Shown: positions 25,016-36,629 of the stretch, piece by piece
Layout: each line of letters opens with the position of its first letter
Position numbering within the stretch: the first letter of the stretch is position 1
Assembly: GCA_003008705.1 (NCBI GenBank)
Contig: PDUO01000120.1
Span: 1,341 to 65,340 of the forward strand
Origin: Pezicula radicicola
Lineage: Eukaryota; Ascomycota; Leotiomycetes; Helotiales; Dermateaceae
DNA length: 64,000 nucleotides
Direction of reading: 5' to 3'
Notes under the pieces: model-generated
Seen by the model: only the letters and a program-made list of their open reading frames with translations
Database searches by the model: none
What the model was told of the DNA's origin: nothing
Made by a program: the position numbers and the translations under genes

Positions 25016-27179
25016 ATGAGTCTGGTGACCTTACCCAGGCCGAGTAGCCTGGCTACCTCCTATGCACAAAATCGTGTCCCGCACCCTGGATTTGACTGGT
25101 CTGAAGCGGTCGATACATTCTTACCTCAGCAAAATGCTGAGGAACTGATGCAAGAGATGTATGTACCAACAATTGCTAGAAACCGATTTGACCTGACTAT
25201 AATGGCCACAGTACAGAGGCGTGGGCTTCTACCAGGGACGACAAGGCTGTTCTCCTCCGAGAAGTGCGGCAGTTTCAAGTTAAAATGTCAGAAACAACCC
25301 GGGGACGACACAAGCCTGGGGGAAATGTCGACCTCGAGAAATGCTCTGCGAACGACGTCTTACTGGCGATCAAAAACGCTATGGCACAAGGAAGTTCCAG
25401 CAAAAAGAGCTCAGCTCATAATTTCATTTGCACTATCGGAAAGCATCGCGACGTATTGGGGCAATGGCTTTCTCTACTTCCCCAAGGAGACTATGGTTCT
25501 AGCGTTTGTGGTGCGTGAGATGCCCTCGAATCACTTCTATGAGAAGATCTGGCAACCCTGAAGTACTAATTCTGGAACCTTGAGGAGATAGGGGCCTTCA
25601 CAATTTTACTTGACGTAAATGCCCCTTCTCTTGATTTAGTTTTATCAGGATACCAAGGCTAATCTAGCTAATTTAGGCCTCGGCGCGGATTTACTCTTTG
25701 GACAATTATGTCTATGAGTGTCTTTCCAGTATACCAGCTGCTCTTCAAAAAGCAACTATTTACATGGAAATATACCGCGAACAGCAACCATTGGACTTGA
25801 TAAAAAAGTCCTCCGAGTTATACAAGAGCGTCTTGGTAGCCTTAACAGGATGTGTCAAATACAGTCAGAAGAACACATCCGTAAGGGCACAGGCGAGTAA
25901 GTCTGGTTATGTCACCTTACTACTGTGAATAGACCTAACCTGCTACTCCAATCAGAACGCTTCGTTCATTCTATGGTCAAAGGAGATAACTTCAAACAAT
26001 CTCTGAAGGATGCTATAAACGACGTTACTGAAAAAGTCACAGCTGTTGAAGAACAGGCGAAACTGTGCCAGCATAAGCGAATTGGTGGCATGTACGAAAT
26101 ATTATTGCAAGAGAAAAACCGTCAACAGCGGACTAACAGCATCGATACCATTGGAGTAAGGGAGCGTCAGGTTATCAGCATCTTAAATTCCCTGAAAGAC
26201 CACCTCGATAGCCATAGCTCTCTTGATCGGAAGGGCCAGCTTCGCGAATGCAGTAAGGCTTCTCCATTCCTGAGTCAAACCATACTGACATGTTTCAGAT
26301 GAAGAAGCGCCTCCAGAAAAGCCTCCGAAAGAGCGAAAGAAGATAAAGGCCGCGAAGGTGGTGGCGCAGCCAACAGAGTCAGAACCAGAAGAAGCGCAAG
26401 GCATACTTCTGGAAGATCTGTTGAACCTTATAGCCTACAACAGTTTCGTCACAGCCCAAGACCTCGCCGAAGCCCTCAATATCACACTCGAGCCAGACAG
26501 TAAAGGAATGTGCCAACTCTCCGAAGCTGCCAAGTCAGATTTATTACGCAACTTCCTCGGGGCATCCACCATCTCCTCCACCCTTGCCATAAACGCCAAC
26601 TCCGAAGAACCTTCCACCCTCTCCCCTCTCTCCTTCCTCGATGGCCAAGTCGCGCAACTTCTTTTCACGACTAGCGATCCCATCCTCCTCATCTACTTCT
26701 GCTCTTTGCATTCCGAATCCTGGGATCCCCGGTCAAGTGCCACAGGCCTTGTCACCAGTCTCGTCGGCCAGCTCCTCTCGTACCCCGACCTGACGTTTGA
26801 TCTCTCCTTTGTTGATAGTGAGATGGGACATCGCCTCGAGCAAGACGAGTTCTTGACACTCGTGCAGTTATTTCTCTCGCTCCTTCATCAGCTGCCATCC
26901 GACGCTTACGTTTTTTGTATCATCGACGAGGTGTCGGTATATGACACGCCAGAGCGTCAGAAGGATATGAGAAAATTGCTTGCTACACTCGTGAAGCAGG
27001 TTATTGGAAAGCAGGCAGATAGTAATTTGCCAGTCTTCAAGTTGCTGTTGACGGATGGGGGTAGCAGTGGGGTTGATGCTATTGTGGGGATGGAAAATAC
27101 CTTGGAACTGAGTGTGGATGGGGATGGAGAGTATGGGGAGGCGGTGGATGTGGTGGGGAGGGTGTTCGAGGAATTGTAA
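25016..27179 (+). CDS. Fungal STAND/NLR-like protein lacking a P-loop
   Basis: Six exons (25016-25158, 25212-25510, 25592-25614, 25677-25896, 25956-26252, 26299-27179) give 620 residues. Exon 3 is a 23-nt microexon (GAFTILLD); it restores frame and fits the family, and its upstream intron has a TACTAAT branch point. The N-terminal half is helical: FDWSEAVDTFLP, then DDKAVLLREVRQFQVKM, GDYGSSVCG, ASARIYSLDNYVYECLSSIPAAL. Residues about 330-350 are a Lys/Glu linker. The second half (from LLEDLLNLIAYNSF) resembles the nucleotide-binding region of fungal STAND proteins: DPILLIYFCSLHS, then DAYVFCIIDEVSVYD, like a Walker B strand, and VFKLLLTDG. No GxxxxGKS/T motif is visible, and there are no WD, ankyrin or TPR repeats. 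It may be a regulatory protein of the self/non-self type; function is inferred from family only. Confidence 0.7.
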
Positions 27180-28611
27180 AGGTGGTGCGTGCGTGATTGG
27201 AGTTCGAATCAAGTGTATTTGTCAGATTTTGAATTCGTGGTACTCATTCGGAGTTTTTGAACAGCTGGTTGGCTCTGTCTAAAGTACTTGATATGATTAA
27301 GGACTGATCTTTATGTTATTGCCATTGATTTCGCGTGATTATATAGAGTAGTGATTATATAGAGTACAATACAAAACTCAAAGCAAGCCAGTAACTAGAC
27401 TTGAGCCCGAGCAACAATTTACACAGTCGCGGTGAGGGCCGCTGTAAACGGGCTGCTTTGGCTGTCGACAATCAATGGCGCTAAGCCTCATCACTGCCGA
27501 TCACCAAACCTCGGGAAGCGATAGGCAGGGCTCAGCCAAACTAGGCATGATCGACATCCACAGAATTCCACGAAGAGAAAAATTAACAGAAGGTATTTAG
27601 TAGACTGCTACATGGCATTACTTTGTTTTTAACATCTGATTCATGCAGTAAAACAGTTTATTTAATTCACTTTCCCGCCATTTCGACTAACGAGGTTGTG
27701 ATCCTTTTCAGCCGTCCTAACAAGCTACCCTTGGTCTAGCAAAACAATCTTTCTAATCTACTTGCTCGAGTGTTTAGGTTAAATAGTTTACTAAAGATAA
27801 GAATTTTATCTTTTTATAAAACTATTTATTTTTATATAATAATAAGATAATTATAAGTTTTACAAAAAAAATTAAATACTTATAAAGTTATTTTAAAAAG
27901 TCTTCTTTTGCCGCCTTCATAGGGTTTAAACGATTTAAATCTAGTATGCCGGTGGTGGGGAGTTGGAGTACCGCTTTTCTAGTAGCTTGTTACCCAGTTG
28001 CAAGGTTGGAAAAGACAGTCGCGACAGAATCGCCTCTGCAATAGGGCGTGATAGGTGTGACTGCCGAAGGGATAGCTTATTGTGGCTTTTCGAGCCCCCA
28101 CATTGTGCCTCCTAAAAAGGCGTCTGTATGCTTGAATTGATAATAAGAACTCTAGTCGAAACAACTCATCTGCCTGCATTTAAAAGTGGAAGTAATCAAG
28201 GTAAAGGTAGTGTGTATACGTGACAGAGAAACCATACCCCGATTCTAAGGGCATAAAGTACACGTAACTTCCCTCGTCGGCACGCTCTGTTGGAAATAAT
28301 GCTTTCAAATCACCGGAATATTCGGGAACTCTATTTAGTCTTATATATGGTGTGGCAACCCCACATCTGAATAGCTTCAATTCAGACAATTCAACCCACT
28401 CAGTGTGAGGCGACGGCTTAGGTGTGAAGGCAGAAAGGGCCTTCGAGGTCAGCCACGGAGCCCGCTCGAATTATTGAATGCAAGACAAAGGTAAATGATT
28501 ATTAACAATTACAGACCTTGACCCCGCACACAAGATCTCAACTCATCTCCTCGCTTAAGCCCTTTTGTCACTACCGTGCCAATCCAAAGACTTCCCATGA
28601 AGCAACAGAAA
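27180..28611. other. Intergenic region with AT-rich patch
   Basis: Contains the second copy of the 120-bp repeat and an AT-rich patch at about 27.77-27.90 kb that looks RIP-affected. Minus frames 27979-28179 and 28180-28389 lie downstream of the tyrosinase gene but show no recognisable domain. Confidence 0.5.
27570..27689 (+). repeat. 120-bp dispersed repeat, copy B (RIP-like changes)
   Basis: Direct-orientation partner of 19535-19654. Of 10 differences, eight are G:C in copy A against A:T here, one is the reverse transition and one a transversion. The bias indicates that this copy was mutated by RIP after duplication. The flanks differ from copy A. Confidence 0.85.
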
Positions 28612-29907
28612 CTAGCTCTCATAAGTATAACAAAGGAAATCTTCCTCCGTGATCCAAACATCTCCCAGGGTAGTTTCAGCCGATAACAAGATCCCATCAT
28701 TAGGAAGAACCGAGTCCATACTCAACCACGGCGGACTTCCATTCGGGAATTCAGAATAATAAGTAAGATTCTGGACACTACCTCCTTCGAAAGCATTCAG
28801 ATTGGCAGCGTTTGCATTCTGCCACAACCACCACACCCTGTCGATCATCTAGACGTAGCGCCGTTAGCAAGGATTTGCAAGAGATGCAATGAGGGCGAGG
28901 AAAGACTTACAGCATGATGCATCCAAAACATTGGCTCGTTTGGAGAGAACGTTGGGTTTGGGATGTTATCGAAGCACTCTTCACTCGCATTCTTGGGACA
29001 GAAGCCTCCAAGATCCCCTCCCAAAATCGCATGCACCGCAGGGTGTGGGCCCTCGAAATACTCGACAGCAGTCTGGAAACCCTTGAAGTCACCAGTGTAA
29101 TTCGAAATGATGGCGTCCATGGCTGAAGGAGTGAAGGTCGAGTTCGCTTCGAGTTCAGGGAAAGGGAAGAGAGCCGGAAGTGCAGCGTTTCCAATCCATG
29201 GTCGGAGCGTGTAGTTTCTGCGAAGACCGTGGACGGTGGGATAGGCGAGGGTGAAATCGGAGGAGAATCCACCCGTGGAGACGACAAAGTCGTTGTTTGA
29301 GTCGCCAAGAGCTTGACCGAGTCCTGACGAGGTGTCATCGGACCAGATTGTGGCATCTAGGACGTCGGCAGAATCTTGTGGGAGTTAGCGGTTGAGAGTG
29401 AAGATGAGGAGCAAGATTTACCTAAGGTCCAGTCCCAGTAGGGAGTTACACCGGTGTATCCACAGTCATTCTTCAGTGTCTTAGTATATGACCAGACGAA
29501 ATATCTGTGGAACGGAAAGAATAGTCCTGGTAAAAGAATCAGTAGCTGAGGTGTAGCTGGTAGAGCCTGATTCGGTACCAGTGAAATGAATGGCTAGATT
29601 GAGATCAGCGTGTACATATACGTAATCGTCGTAGTAGGAACTTTCCGAAGTTATGTTGGCAACAGCTGCAAACCCCCCAGCTGTAGCAACTAAGGAGTCG
29701 TTATGAGGAAGCTTCGCCATGCACTTTGACAAGTGTTAGCGGGTTTCCTTCTACGAGTGGAGGACACTCAACCTTGACTGCATCGATCCATGCTGTTTGT
29801 TCATCTGATGTAAAAGCTCGCCATTCTTTGCGGACCTCGATAGAAGAACAAGTCGCTAGGACATAAGTAACACAAGCCGCAAACGAAACAAATTTAAAGA
29901 ATTCCAT
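28612..29907 (-). CDS. Secreted short tyrosinase (type-3 copper oxidase)
   Basis: Five exons (29907-29773, 29723-29579, 29526-29422, 29374-28911, 28848-28612) with 47-62-bp introns encode 361 residues. A signal peptide is likely (about residues 1-20, MEFFKFVSFAACVTYVLA). Copper site A: His83, His91 (HADLNLAIHFTG) and His100 (FPFHRYFVW), followed by TPYWDWT. Copper site B: His239 and His243 (HPAVHAILGG) and the FWMHHA motif at 279-283, then MIDRVWWLW. These six ligands define the family, which oxidises monophenols and diphenols to quinones. The protein ends about 80 residues after site B, so it is a short secreted form without the C-terminal lid domain of intracellular fungal tyrosinases. Several Asn-X-Ser/Thr sites (for example NYT, NST, NAS) fit secretion. 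Likely role: pigment formation or oxidation of plant phenols. All sites are intact. Confidence 0.92.
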
Positions 29908-31744
29908 CTCTGACTGGGGAAGGAAGTGGTTTAAGATTGGGTCGGCTGATTTGATAGCATGGCACCAGAGGAGACTTGAGGTTACTTATATAGCCATGAT
30001 CTATTCGAAGAAATTTTAGTATCAATGTGTCTCCTCTCCCCACCACTCTGTGGAGAATTCTCGGAGGCGCGAAGGAATGAAAGTTGAAGAGGTGAAGCTG
30101 GCAAATCAGCGTCCGTCTTTCATGCTCAGGGAGAAGTTCGGTATTCTCTATCATACTGCTGAGCAGAGGCTTTAGCCAACACCGACGTAAGCTCCTGCAG
30201 GCCATAGCTAGTTGTGAAGGCGCTGCAGGAAGCCCAACGAGTAAAGTGAGACCTAAAGATACCCCAACAGGTGACTGATGAGCCTCCTGCATCAGTTGCG
30301 ATGCATGATTTGTACTGTATGTCTTTGCTAGAGACTATGGAGCCTCAAGTTAAGGCAAACTCTCTCGGCAGACTAGCTGGTAGAAGCTTTTCGCTCCGAG
30401 TTTTCTGGGGAGAAGTCAATTTTAAACACGAGAGAAGCACAAGCCAAGAGTTCTTTCTGCGAACTTTACCCTAATGGAGAACGACATGGCTAGGCCCATA
30501 ATACTTTACATGGTTTTCCATGTAGACTTAAGGAAAAGCAACCGACAGGATATAATTGTAACTTGTAAAGCAGCCTCCCCGTGTCTCCGCTCTAGTCGCG
30601 AAGTGGTCACTTTGTAGGTCGTCGTCATTATAATATTCATACTCGATATCAGTTCCTGATATATCCCTTTATCCGGCAATCTTACGTACAGACGAGGGTC
30701 GGTCCTAGTCGGAGACCCTCTTACTCTCCCCACCCTAAATAAACCCTATTTAGCGGCTCCGCCCCACTATAAGCAGGAAGCTTTGTTTACCTTATTGTAC
30801 AAGCTAAAATCTAGTTTATTCTAAAGGCTAGGGCCTACGTAGAAACTTCGAGAGCTACTAGACTATAAAGTTAATAGATTTTACTTACTAGACTCCTCTA
30901 TCTTCCCCCTTATACACCCCTACTATATAGGGTTTATTTAAAAGAGAGGAGAGTGTCTCTTTTTATAAATATTTACTAACTCTATAGGGATTAAATACTT
31001 AGCTAATATATCGCTTTATACTATAACTTAGAATAAACTAATTATCTCTTAGTAAATAAAAATACTAGAAACTATATAAAATTTATATTTATAATAATAA
31101 TATTTATTAATAAAATAAAAATATAATACTTTTAAATAATTAATAATAAAATATATAAATATTATATTTAGTTTAACTATAATAAAACTTATAAACTAAG
31201 GTTTAAGGTTTATTTTAAAGAGAAAAAAATATATATTTAAGTTTTTATAATAAATACTAATATCTTTTAATAATTATTAGTAATTAAAATAACTTAGTTT
31301 ATTTATATTTAAATAGTAATAGGTTTTAAAACTAAATTACTTATATAATCCTTATATTAAATTTATAATAATTATACTTTAGAAGTAGATACCTAAAAAA
31401 TAATATCTATATAGACTATATTTTACTAATAATTATATAAGAAACTTAGTTTTAGAACCTATTACTATTTGGGTGTAGTGGTTGGTGGGTGGGTTAATAG
31501 GGGGCCACGCCTACGATTAATCTAACTTCATGATATACAGGAAAGGAAAACTTAGTACTTATTAGAGGGCATCCTAACATTTGATCTAAGCATTTCCACG
31601 AATCCACAATGGAATATAACGACCTGTTCTTGGTTACACAATTCTTTTGCCCGCTCTTCGTCAACTGAGTGTCGTCAAACGACTGGGTTTGGCTTTAAAC
31701 TTCAGCTACTTCTCAACACTTGAGTTGTTCATATTCTATTTAAA
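29908..31744. other. Tyrosinase upstream region and RIP-degraded AT-rich repeat
   Basis: 29.9-30.7 kb is normal-composition upstream DNA of the tyrosinase gene; no intact gene was seen. From about 30.78 to 31.48 kb the sequence is AT-rich with stops in all frames, as in the first 4 kb. An imperfect inverted repeat (AGTAATAGGTT.TAAAACTAA) pairs about 31313-31337 with about 31446-31470. CT-rich leader sequence precedes the gene at 31745. Confidence 0.55.
30733..30943. repeat. Small inverted-repeat element (MITE-like)
   Basis: The ends 30733-30753 and 30923-30943 are inverted copies of about 21 bp (CCCTAAATAAACCCTAT at the left; ATAGGGTTTATTTAAA at the right) with four mismatches, making a 211-bp element. 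A similar end, CCTAAATAAACCGTATT, occurs beside the N gap at 34988. This suggests a small non-autonomous element family. No coding capacity. Confidence 0.45.
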
Positions 31745-33386
31745 ATGGTTGACAACTTCAAGCCAGGCGCATGGGCCTGTTGGGCCATCGCTATCTGCGT
31801 CGTCTTCCTTCGTTTCTACGCCAGATTTGCAACGTTAGGATGGCGAAAATTGACCTTAGACGATGGCCTCATGGCGTGTACCGTGGTTTGTGGATATACT
31901 TCAACTTTCATACATACGAGTGTGATAAGAGTGCTGACCTGCACAGTTAACATACACAACGGAGATAGTAGTAATGGATCTCATAATTACCAAGTGGCTA
32001 GGCCTGGCAAATAGTAGCCTGACGGAGAAACAGCGCAAAGCCCTCGACCCAAATTCCGAAGAATGGAAACTTCGGGTCAATAGATCGAAGACGCACTTTG
32101 TGGGCTGGCTCAGCTATGTTACCCACATGTGGTTGCTAAAGGGTTGCTAGATTATCTGCCACTCTCGTTTAACGTACGTCCCATTCACTTCTCACCAGTC
32201 GAACTAGTGATCTCTATAAGCAAAAAACCGACCTAGTGTTACAGGAAAGGCTTGACAAAGTTGCAACTCCGAGTTAAACTTGGCTATGTACTACTCTCTG
32301 CGACGTATCTTGCTGTCATACTAGTTGTCATCTTCAAGTGCTGGCCACCAAGAAAGCAGTGGTAAATATTTCTAAACCCAGGAGGTGAGTAAATCACTCA
32401 ACTCCTTCATAGATCCTATTAACAATTTAACTAGACAACTTCCAGCCTGGATATTCCAATCTCCAAGTGTCTTTCATTATAGCTATTAATACAGCGACGG
32501 ACCTGTATCTTATGGCTATTCCTCTGCCTGTAAGCATTTAAGAACCACCATTAGGTAGATGTAACAACGAACAAATAAACTACTAGATGATTTACAAATC
32601 CACTCTCTCAATGCGTAAAAAAGTATCTCTCCTCATACTTTTCAGCGGTGGTTTCCTCGTTATAACCTTCGGTATCCTGCGCTGCGTGTCTCTCCTCACC
32701 GTACGGTTTTCCTTAACTGTTTTCTATACCACAATCATCCTGAACTCTTATTAATGCCTCTACTTTAGTCTGGAGCGACCAACCCATCCATATCCGGCGA
32801 ATGGTCCGTCCGAGAATCTTTTGTCGCGACAATGGTTAGCAACCTCTCCATGGTTTTCCCCCTCCTCCGGGGCTGGTGGAGAAAGGCGCTTGGACAATCT
32901 ACAGCGGGCAGCTCCGCGAACCCCTTATATCCTCCTGGCCACAAGCGTGCTCACCTCAGCTCGCGCTTCAAGAACAAGCACGGCCATCCGCTCTACCGCC
33001 CGAACGAAATAGCGTGGGGCTCCGACGAAGCCATCGTGGTTCCTACTAAGAATGGTGGCACGGCGCCCAATCAGAAGAGGACGGCGAGTAACGAGGGCTT
33101 TGAGCTTGTGAAGCAGGGCACTGGTGTGGCTACGACTACGGTTTCTACGGAGAATGGGTATCGAGGTGGGAAAGGTGGTAATAAGAGCCGAGGCGAGCAG
33201 AACCGCACGTCACAGAAGAACCATATGGATAATCAGATTACTGTGGTGCAGGAATATATTGTACGGGAGGACATCAAGATGGAAGGGCAGAGGCGCTCAA
33301 AATTAAATTCACATTTCAGTGAGGAATATAGAGTGTATAGTCAACCGAGTAATGTTACCTCAGGACTAGTAGTAATAAGAAATTGA
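31745..33386 (+). pseudogene. Rhodopsin-like fungal integral membrane protein gene with two stop codons
   Basis: Six exons (31745-31885, 31947-32173, 32245-32384, 32435-32529, 32587-32700, 32769-33386) rebuild a protein of the fungal rhodopsin-like membrane family (DUF-type, several helices): LTLDDGLM start, a SEEWKLRVNRSKTHFVGWLSY loop, LLKGC, KLGYVLLSATYLAVILVVIFKCWPP, DNFQPGYSNLQV, TATDLYLMAIPLP, GEWSVRESFVATMVSNL, then a hydrophilic tail of about 180 residues. Two in-frame stops occur at conserved positions: TAG at 32148-32150, where the family has Trp after KGC, and TAA at 32363-32365, where it has Gln after the CWP-W segment. Both are CpA-to-TpA changes. All splice sites stay good and the tail is open, so inactivation is recent. 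Exon 1 uses a less usual GTTTGT donor. Function of the family is unknown. Confidence 0.75.
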
Positions 33387-34966
33387 TACTGTTTACGAGA
33401 TTAGATAGAAGACTTAGGGCTACGGCTAATTGCAGAATAGAGCACTAGCAAGTCTAGACCAGAACATCGGAAAACGTGAATGCATTCGATTTGGACGATA
33501 TAAGTCGCAGCATATTCCACGACTACAAGCGGCGCGAACCACGAATGGCTGAAGCCTGCTAGTCGATGATCTCACCGCGATGAGCGAAGTCGACTAGTAT
33601 CCTTAGAAAACCTTCAAGTTTATTTCACAGCTTAAATCATAAACTAGGTAGGATGCTTTCGTGTTAAAGCGCAACGATAGAATAAGACCTAGCTGGTGAA
33701 TCTAAGCATCCCGCTGTTGTTATCATCCCTCATGCTGTCATTCTCTATTCGCTTTCAACACCAAATTATTAAGATTAGAGAGGTCCAAAAGCTGTAGGCA
33801 TCTTGCCAGATCATTTTGAATACCGCGAAAAATAGATAACAAAGTTCACATACTCACTGTACCCAGGCTGAGGAATAAGAAGGGATAGTATTACACTTAA
33901 TGCATGAAATATCAGCTACAAAGGAGAACAAGCTTAATAGTAACGGCCATATAACCAATATCGATCGACAGGGTCTCTAAAAATCTAAGGAGAGAAGAAA
34001 GAGATCTCAAGACCTCAGAAACCTCACTATAGAGCACGCACCCAACAATGCTTCTGGTTATATTTCTATGGCATCCTTCCATCCTGTTTTGTCCACATCT
34101 CCCTCCTGAATGGATCCACCTAACCTAATCGCTATCATACCTAAACATGAACCTATTACTTTTGGAAGTTGTAGTAGTTTTAAGTCCAAGAACCCAGTTG
34201 GCTCAACAGCTCTGCACCACCAGGAACATTCATTCCACCGACCACCATGTTTCCAAGCAGCATACCTCTTTCTTCTATCTTCTCTTCTAACTCATTACTC
34301 GGCACCTGCACATTGATCGTTGAGTCTGCCGAGCCACTGCCCTTATTTATCTTACCTACCTTGAACGAGCTATCTCCTCTAGGCGTCGCCACCCCCCATT
34401 GCTAATAATAAAACTATACGCTTTTATAAACTTATTAGCTCCACCTTCGGTAATATAATGGTAAGTAGCTCAATACCATTAGCACTACAAGGATGCCTAA
34501 TACACTTTGTCGTGATCGGGCACCTCAACTCCCCCGGCGTTAGATCATAACAAAAGAACAACATGACGTCCCTACTAACACCCTCGGGATAAGTAACCTT
34601 CCACCAAACCTCCTTTCCGTTATTTCTCTTTCTCGTACCTTTTTTCAACTTTATAACCTGATTACCTAGCCTCTCATTCCATCCGCTCTAGTGTATATCA
34701 GGATCTCCAACGGTTGTAAGTGTAAAATTAGTGATACTATATCTCTTATCGCCTCAGCCTATCACGCTGTTTGTATAGCTAGCTGGCGAGTCATCGATGA
34801 AGTTGTTGTCTACGAAACTAATAACTTCATTACCGCTGTATCCGTCGGCGTACTACCCATGCTTCCCCACCCCCACCCCGACCCCGTCGCGCGTAATAGT
34901 AAAGAGGCTCGTGAGCCATTTCGGGGATTAAGGAGATCAGAGTGGGGGAGAAGGATTACTGTGTAG

Positions 34967-34986
34967 NNNNNNNNNNNNNNNNNNNN
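34967..34986. other. Assembly gap (20 N)
   Basis: Twenty undetermined bases. True size unknown. Sequence on the right side begins with a repeat-like end (CCTAAATAAACC) also found at 30734. Confidence 0.99.
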
Positions 34987-35010
34987 CTCCTAAATAAACC
35001 GTATTCGGTA

Positions 35011-35056
35011 GGTAAGACAAGGCCCCTAGCCTACTAATTAGCAGGGGCCTTTACCT
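35011..35056. repeat. Hairpin-forming inverted repeat next to gap
   Basis: AAGGCCCCT at 35019-35027 pairs perfectly with AGGGGCCTT at 35043-35051, and flanking AGGTAA/TTACCT words extend the match. The loop also contains an AT-rich short palindrome. It may be an element end or the reason assembly failed nearby. Confidence 0.5.
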
Positions 35057-35204
35057 AATAGATATAGAGTAGTCTACACTATCTAAACTACTAAATTAGT
35101 TGAAATAAAGTTATATAGAGTTAACTACTAATAGAAAAATAACTTTTAATTTTAATTTTAAAGTTATTTAAAATAATAATAATAATAACTATAAATATAT
35201 AATT

Positions 35205-35560
35205 TTTTTTTAACTTTATCCTCGTTGCTGCTCTTTAGCTCCTTAATCACTGAGAGGATAATAGACATAGTATCACCTTCCGCCTTTCTCGTTATTGTAC
35301 TACCTCTAGCCGTTGTTCGAGTTGGTGTCCTAGGTCGGCGTCGCGTGCGATCTAGTCGTAGGGCATCTGGTGTCTCTGCTATTACTTCGATTACGTTGTC
35401 TCTGTCGCATTTGTTGCTCTCCTCCTAATCTCTTACTTCACTAGATCTCTGGCTCAATGTTGTAAAACGGTTGCCGTTAGCTACCTTTCCACTATACTTC
35501 ATCTTTTCCTGTTCTAGAGTGTTGGTCGTTAATGTTCGTTTACGATGCGATTGACGCGTT
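35205..35560 (-). pseudogene. Possible retroelement or gag-like remnant
   Basis: The minus strand reads as protein-like sequence interrupted by one stop: a segment around QEKMKYSGKVANGNRFTTL, then a stop, then DNVIEVIAETPDALRL, an Arg/Thr-rich stretch and SIILSVIKELKSSNED. Polar, basic and helical style fits the N-terminal part of a transposon ORF, but I cannot name a family. It passes into AT-rich DNA near 35.2 kb. Could be a chance frame. Confidence 0.2.
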
Positions 35561-36629
35561 AGACCCACTTCCTCCACCCTCTCCATTCTCCCTCCTTAGA
35601 CTACTGGCCTAAGTGTTGGATTACATCAAATAGCTAATTTCTTCCACTAAGATTCGATTCCCCAAAGATCGCTCTCTTATAGTCTGAACCTCATTTCCTG
35701 CTAACGTAGCTGCGATAGGATAGTCCCGTGGACGGCATTGTGCCCGTCTTATATTACAGTTAATAGGAGGATATATAACGGGGACGAATGACCTACCTTA
35801 TTCTTTTGGCACTCAGGGTTGCCGCCTAACTTTTTGGTCGTTTCGTTTTACTTGACGCGGGGCCATATTGACTGGAAGGAGGAGGGGTAACAAGTGGGTT
35901 TATATTGCCGCTGGGGTTGATGGACAGAGGTGGATGCAGCATCCCTTCCCCGGGAGCCACGCACATCTGAGACTAGCCTATTCAAGAAAACGTAGAAGTC
36001 GAGCTGGTTTGGGTCAGCGTTGGTGCTGGGAATGTCGACTTTTGGAGATAAAATGCAGAGGAAACTAACTTTACATAGTGGTCTTGAGAATGTCTAGTGA
36101 TATCTTCTTGATTCGATACTAAATAGGATCTGATTAGACTACGTTCCGTACATCGTATTCTATTCCCGGTCTTTTATTCGCGGAGTCTATGTTCGAGAAC
36201 ATGGCCAAGTTAAGTAATGGTAAAGCAACCAATAAATGACATGCCGGTGACGTGCATATGGCAGATACCTAGACCAATTCGTTCCCTAAGTAAAGATAAA
36301 GAGGCGACAAGGCGGATTTGGAATATTTGCTGCGACTCTTGGCGCTCCACATGATCTGACAACGCGCCAAGGCAACCAGGCAGTGCTACTCCTGTGTCAC
36401 CAATGATAGGGCATTCAATGGGATGATCCAATGACTGCTCCTCCCAGACATGGCCACAACCCCCCCGCGCCAACGCCAGCGCCAGCGTATACCGTAGCGT
36501 AATGCACATAGCCCTGTCGCTGCTGAGTGAGTATGCGATATTCAAGACTCATGGCTCATTATAAATGAAGAGACGCCAGCCTGCTTAAATACGCAGCAAC
36601 TCAAATCTCAGTCTTGACATACCATAAAC

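Larger units (their letters stand above)
33387..36629. other. Gene-poor region with N gap
   Basis: Short frames only (34110-34316, 34180-34392, 34424-34648, 34691-34966, 35868-36068, 36210-36545). None has a domain I recognise and several overlap in antisense. Composition is patchy, with AT-rich stretches at about 35.05-35.22 kb. Possibly a mixture of old repeats. A 20-N assembly gap splits it. Confidence 0.5.
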
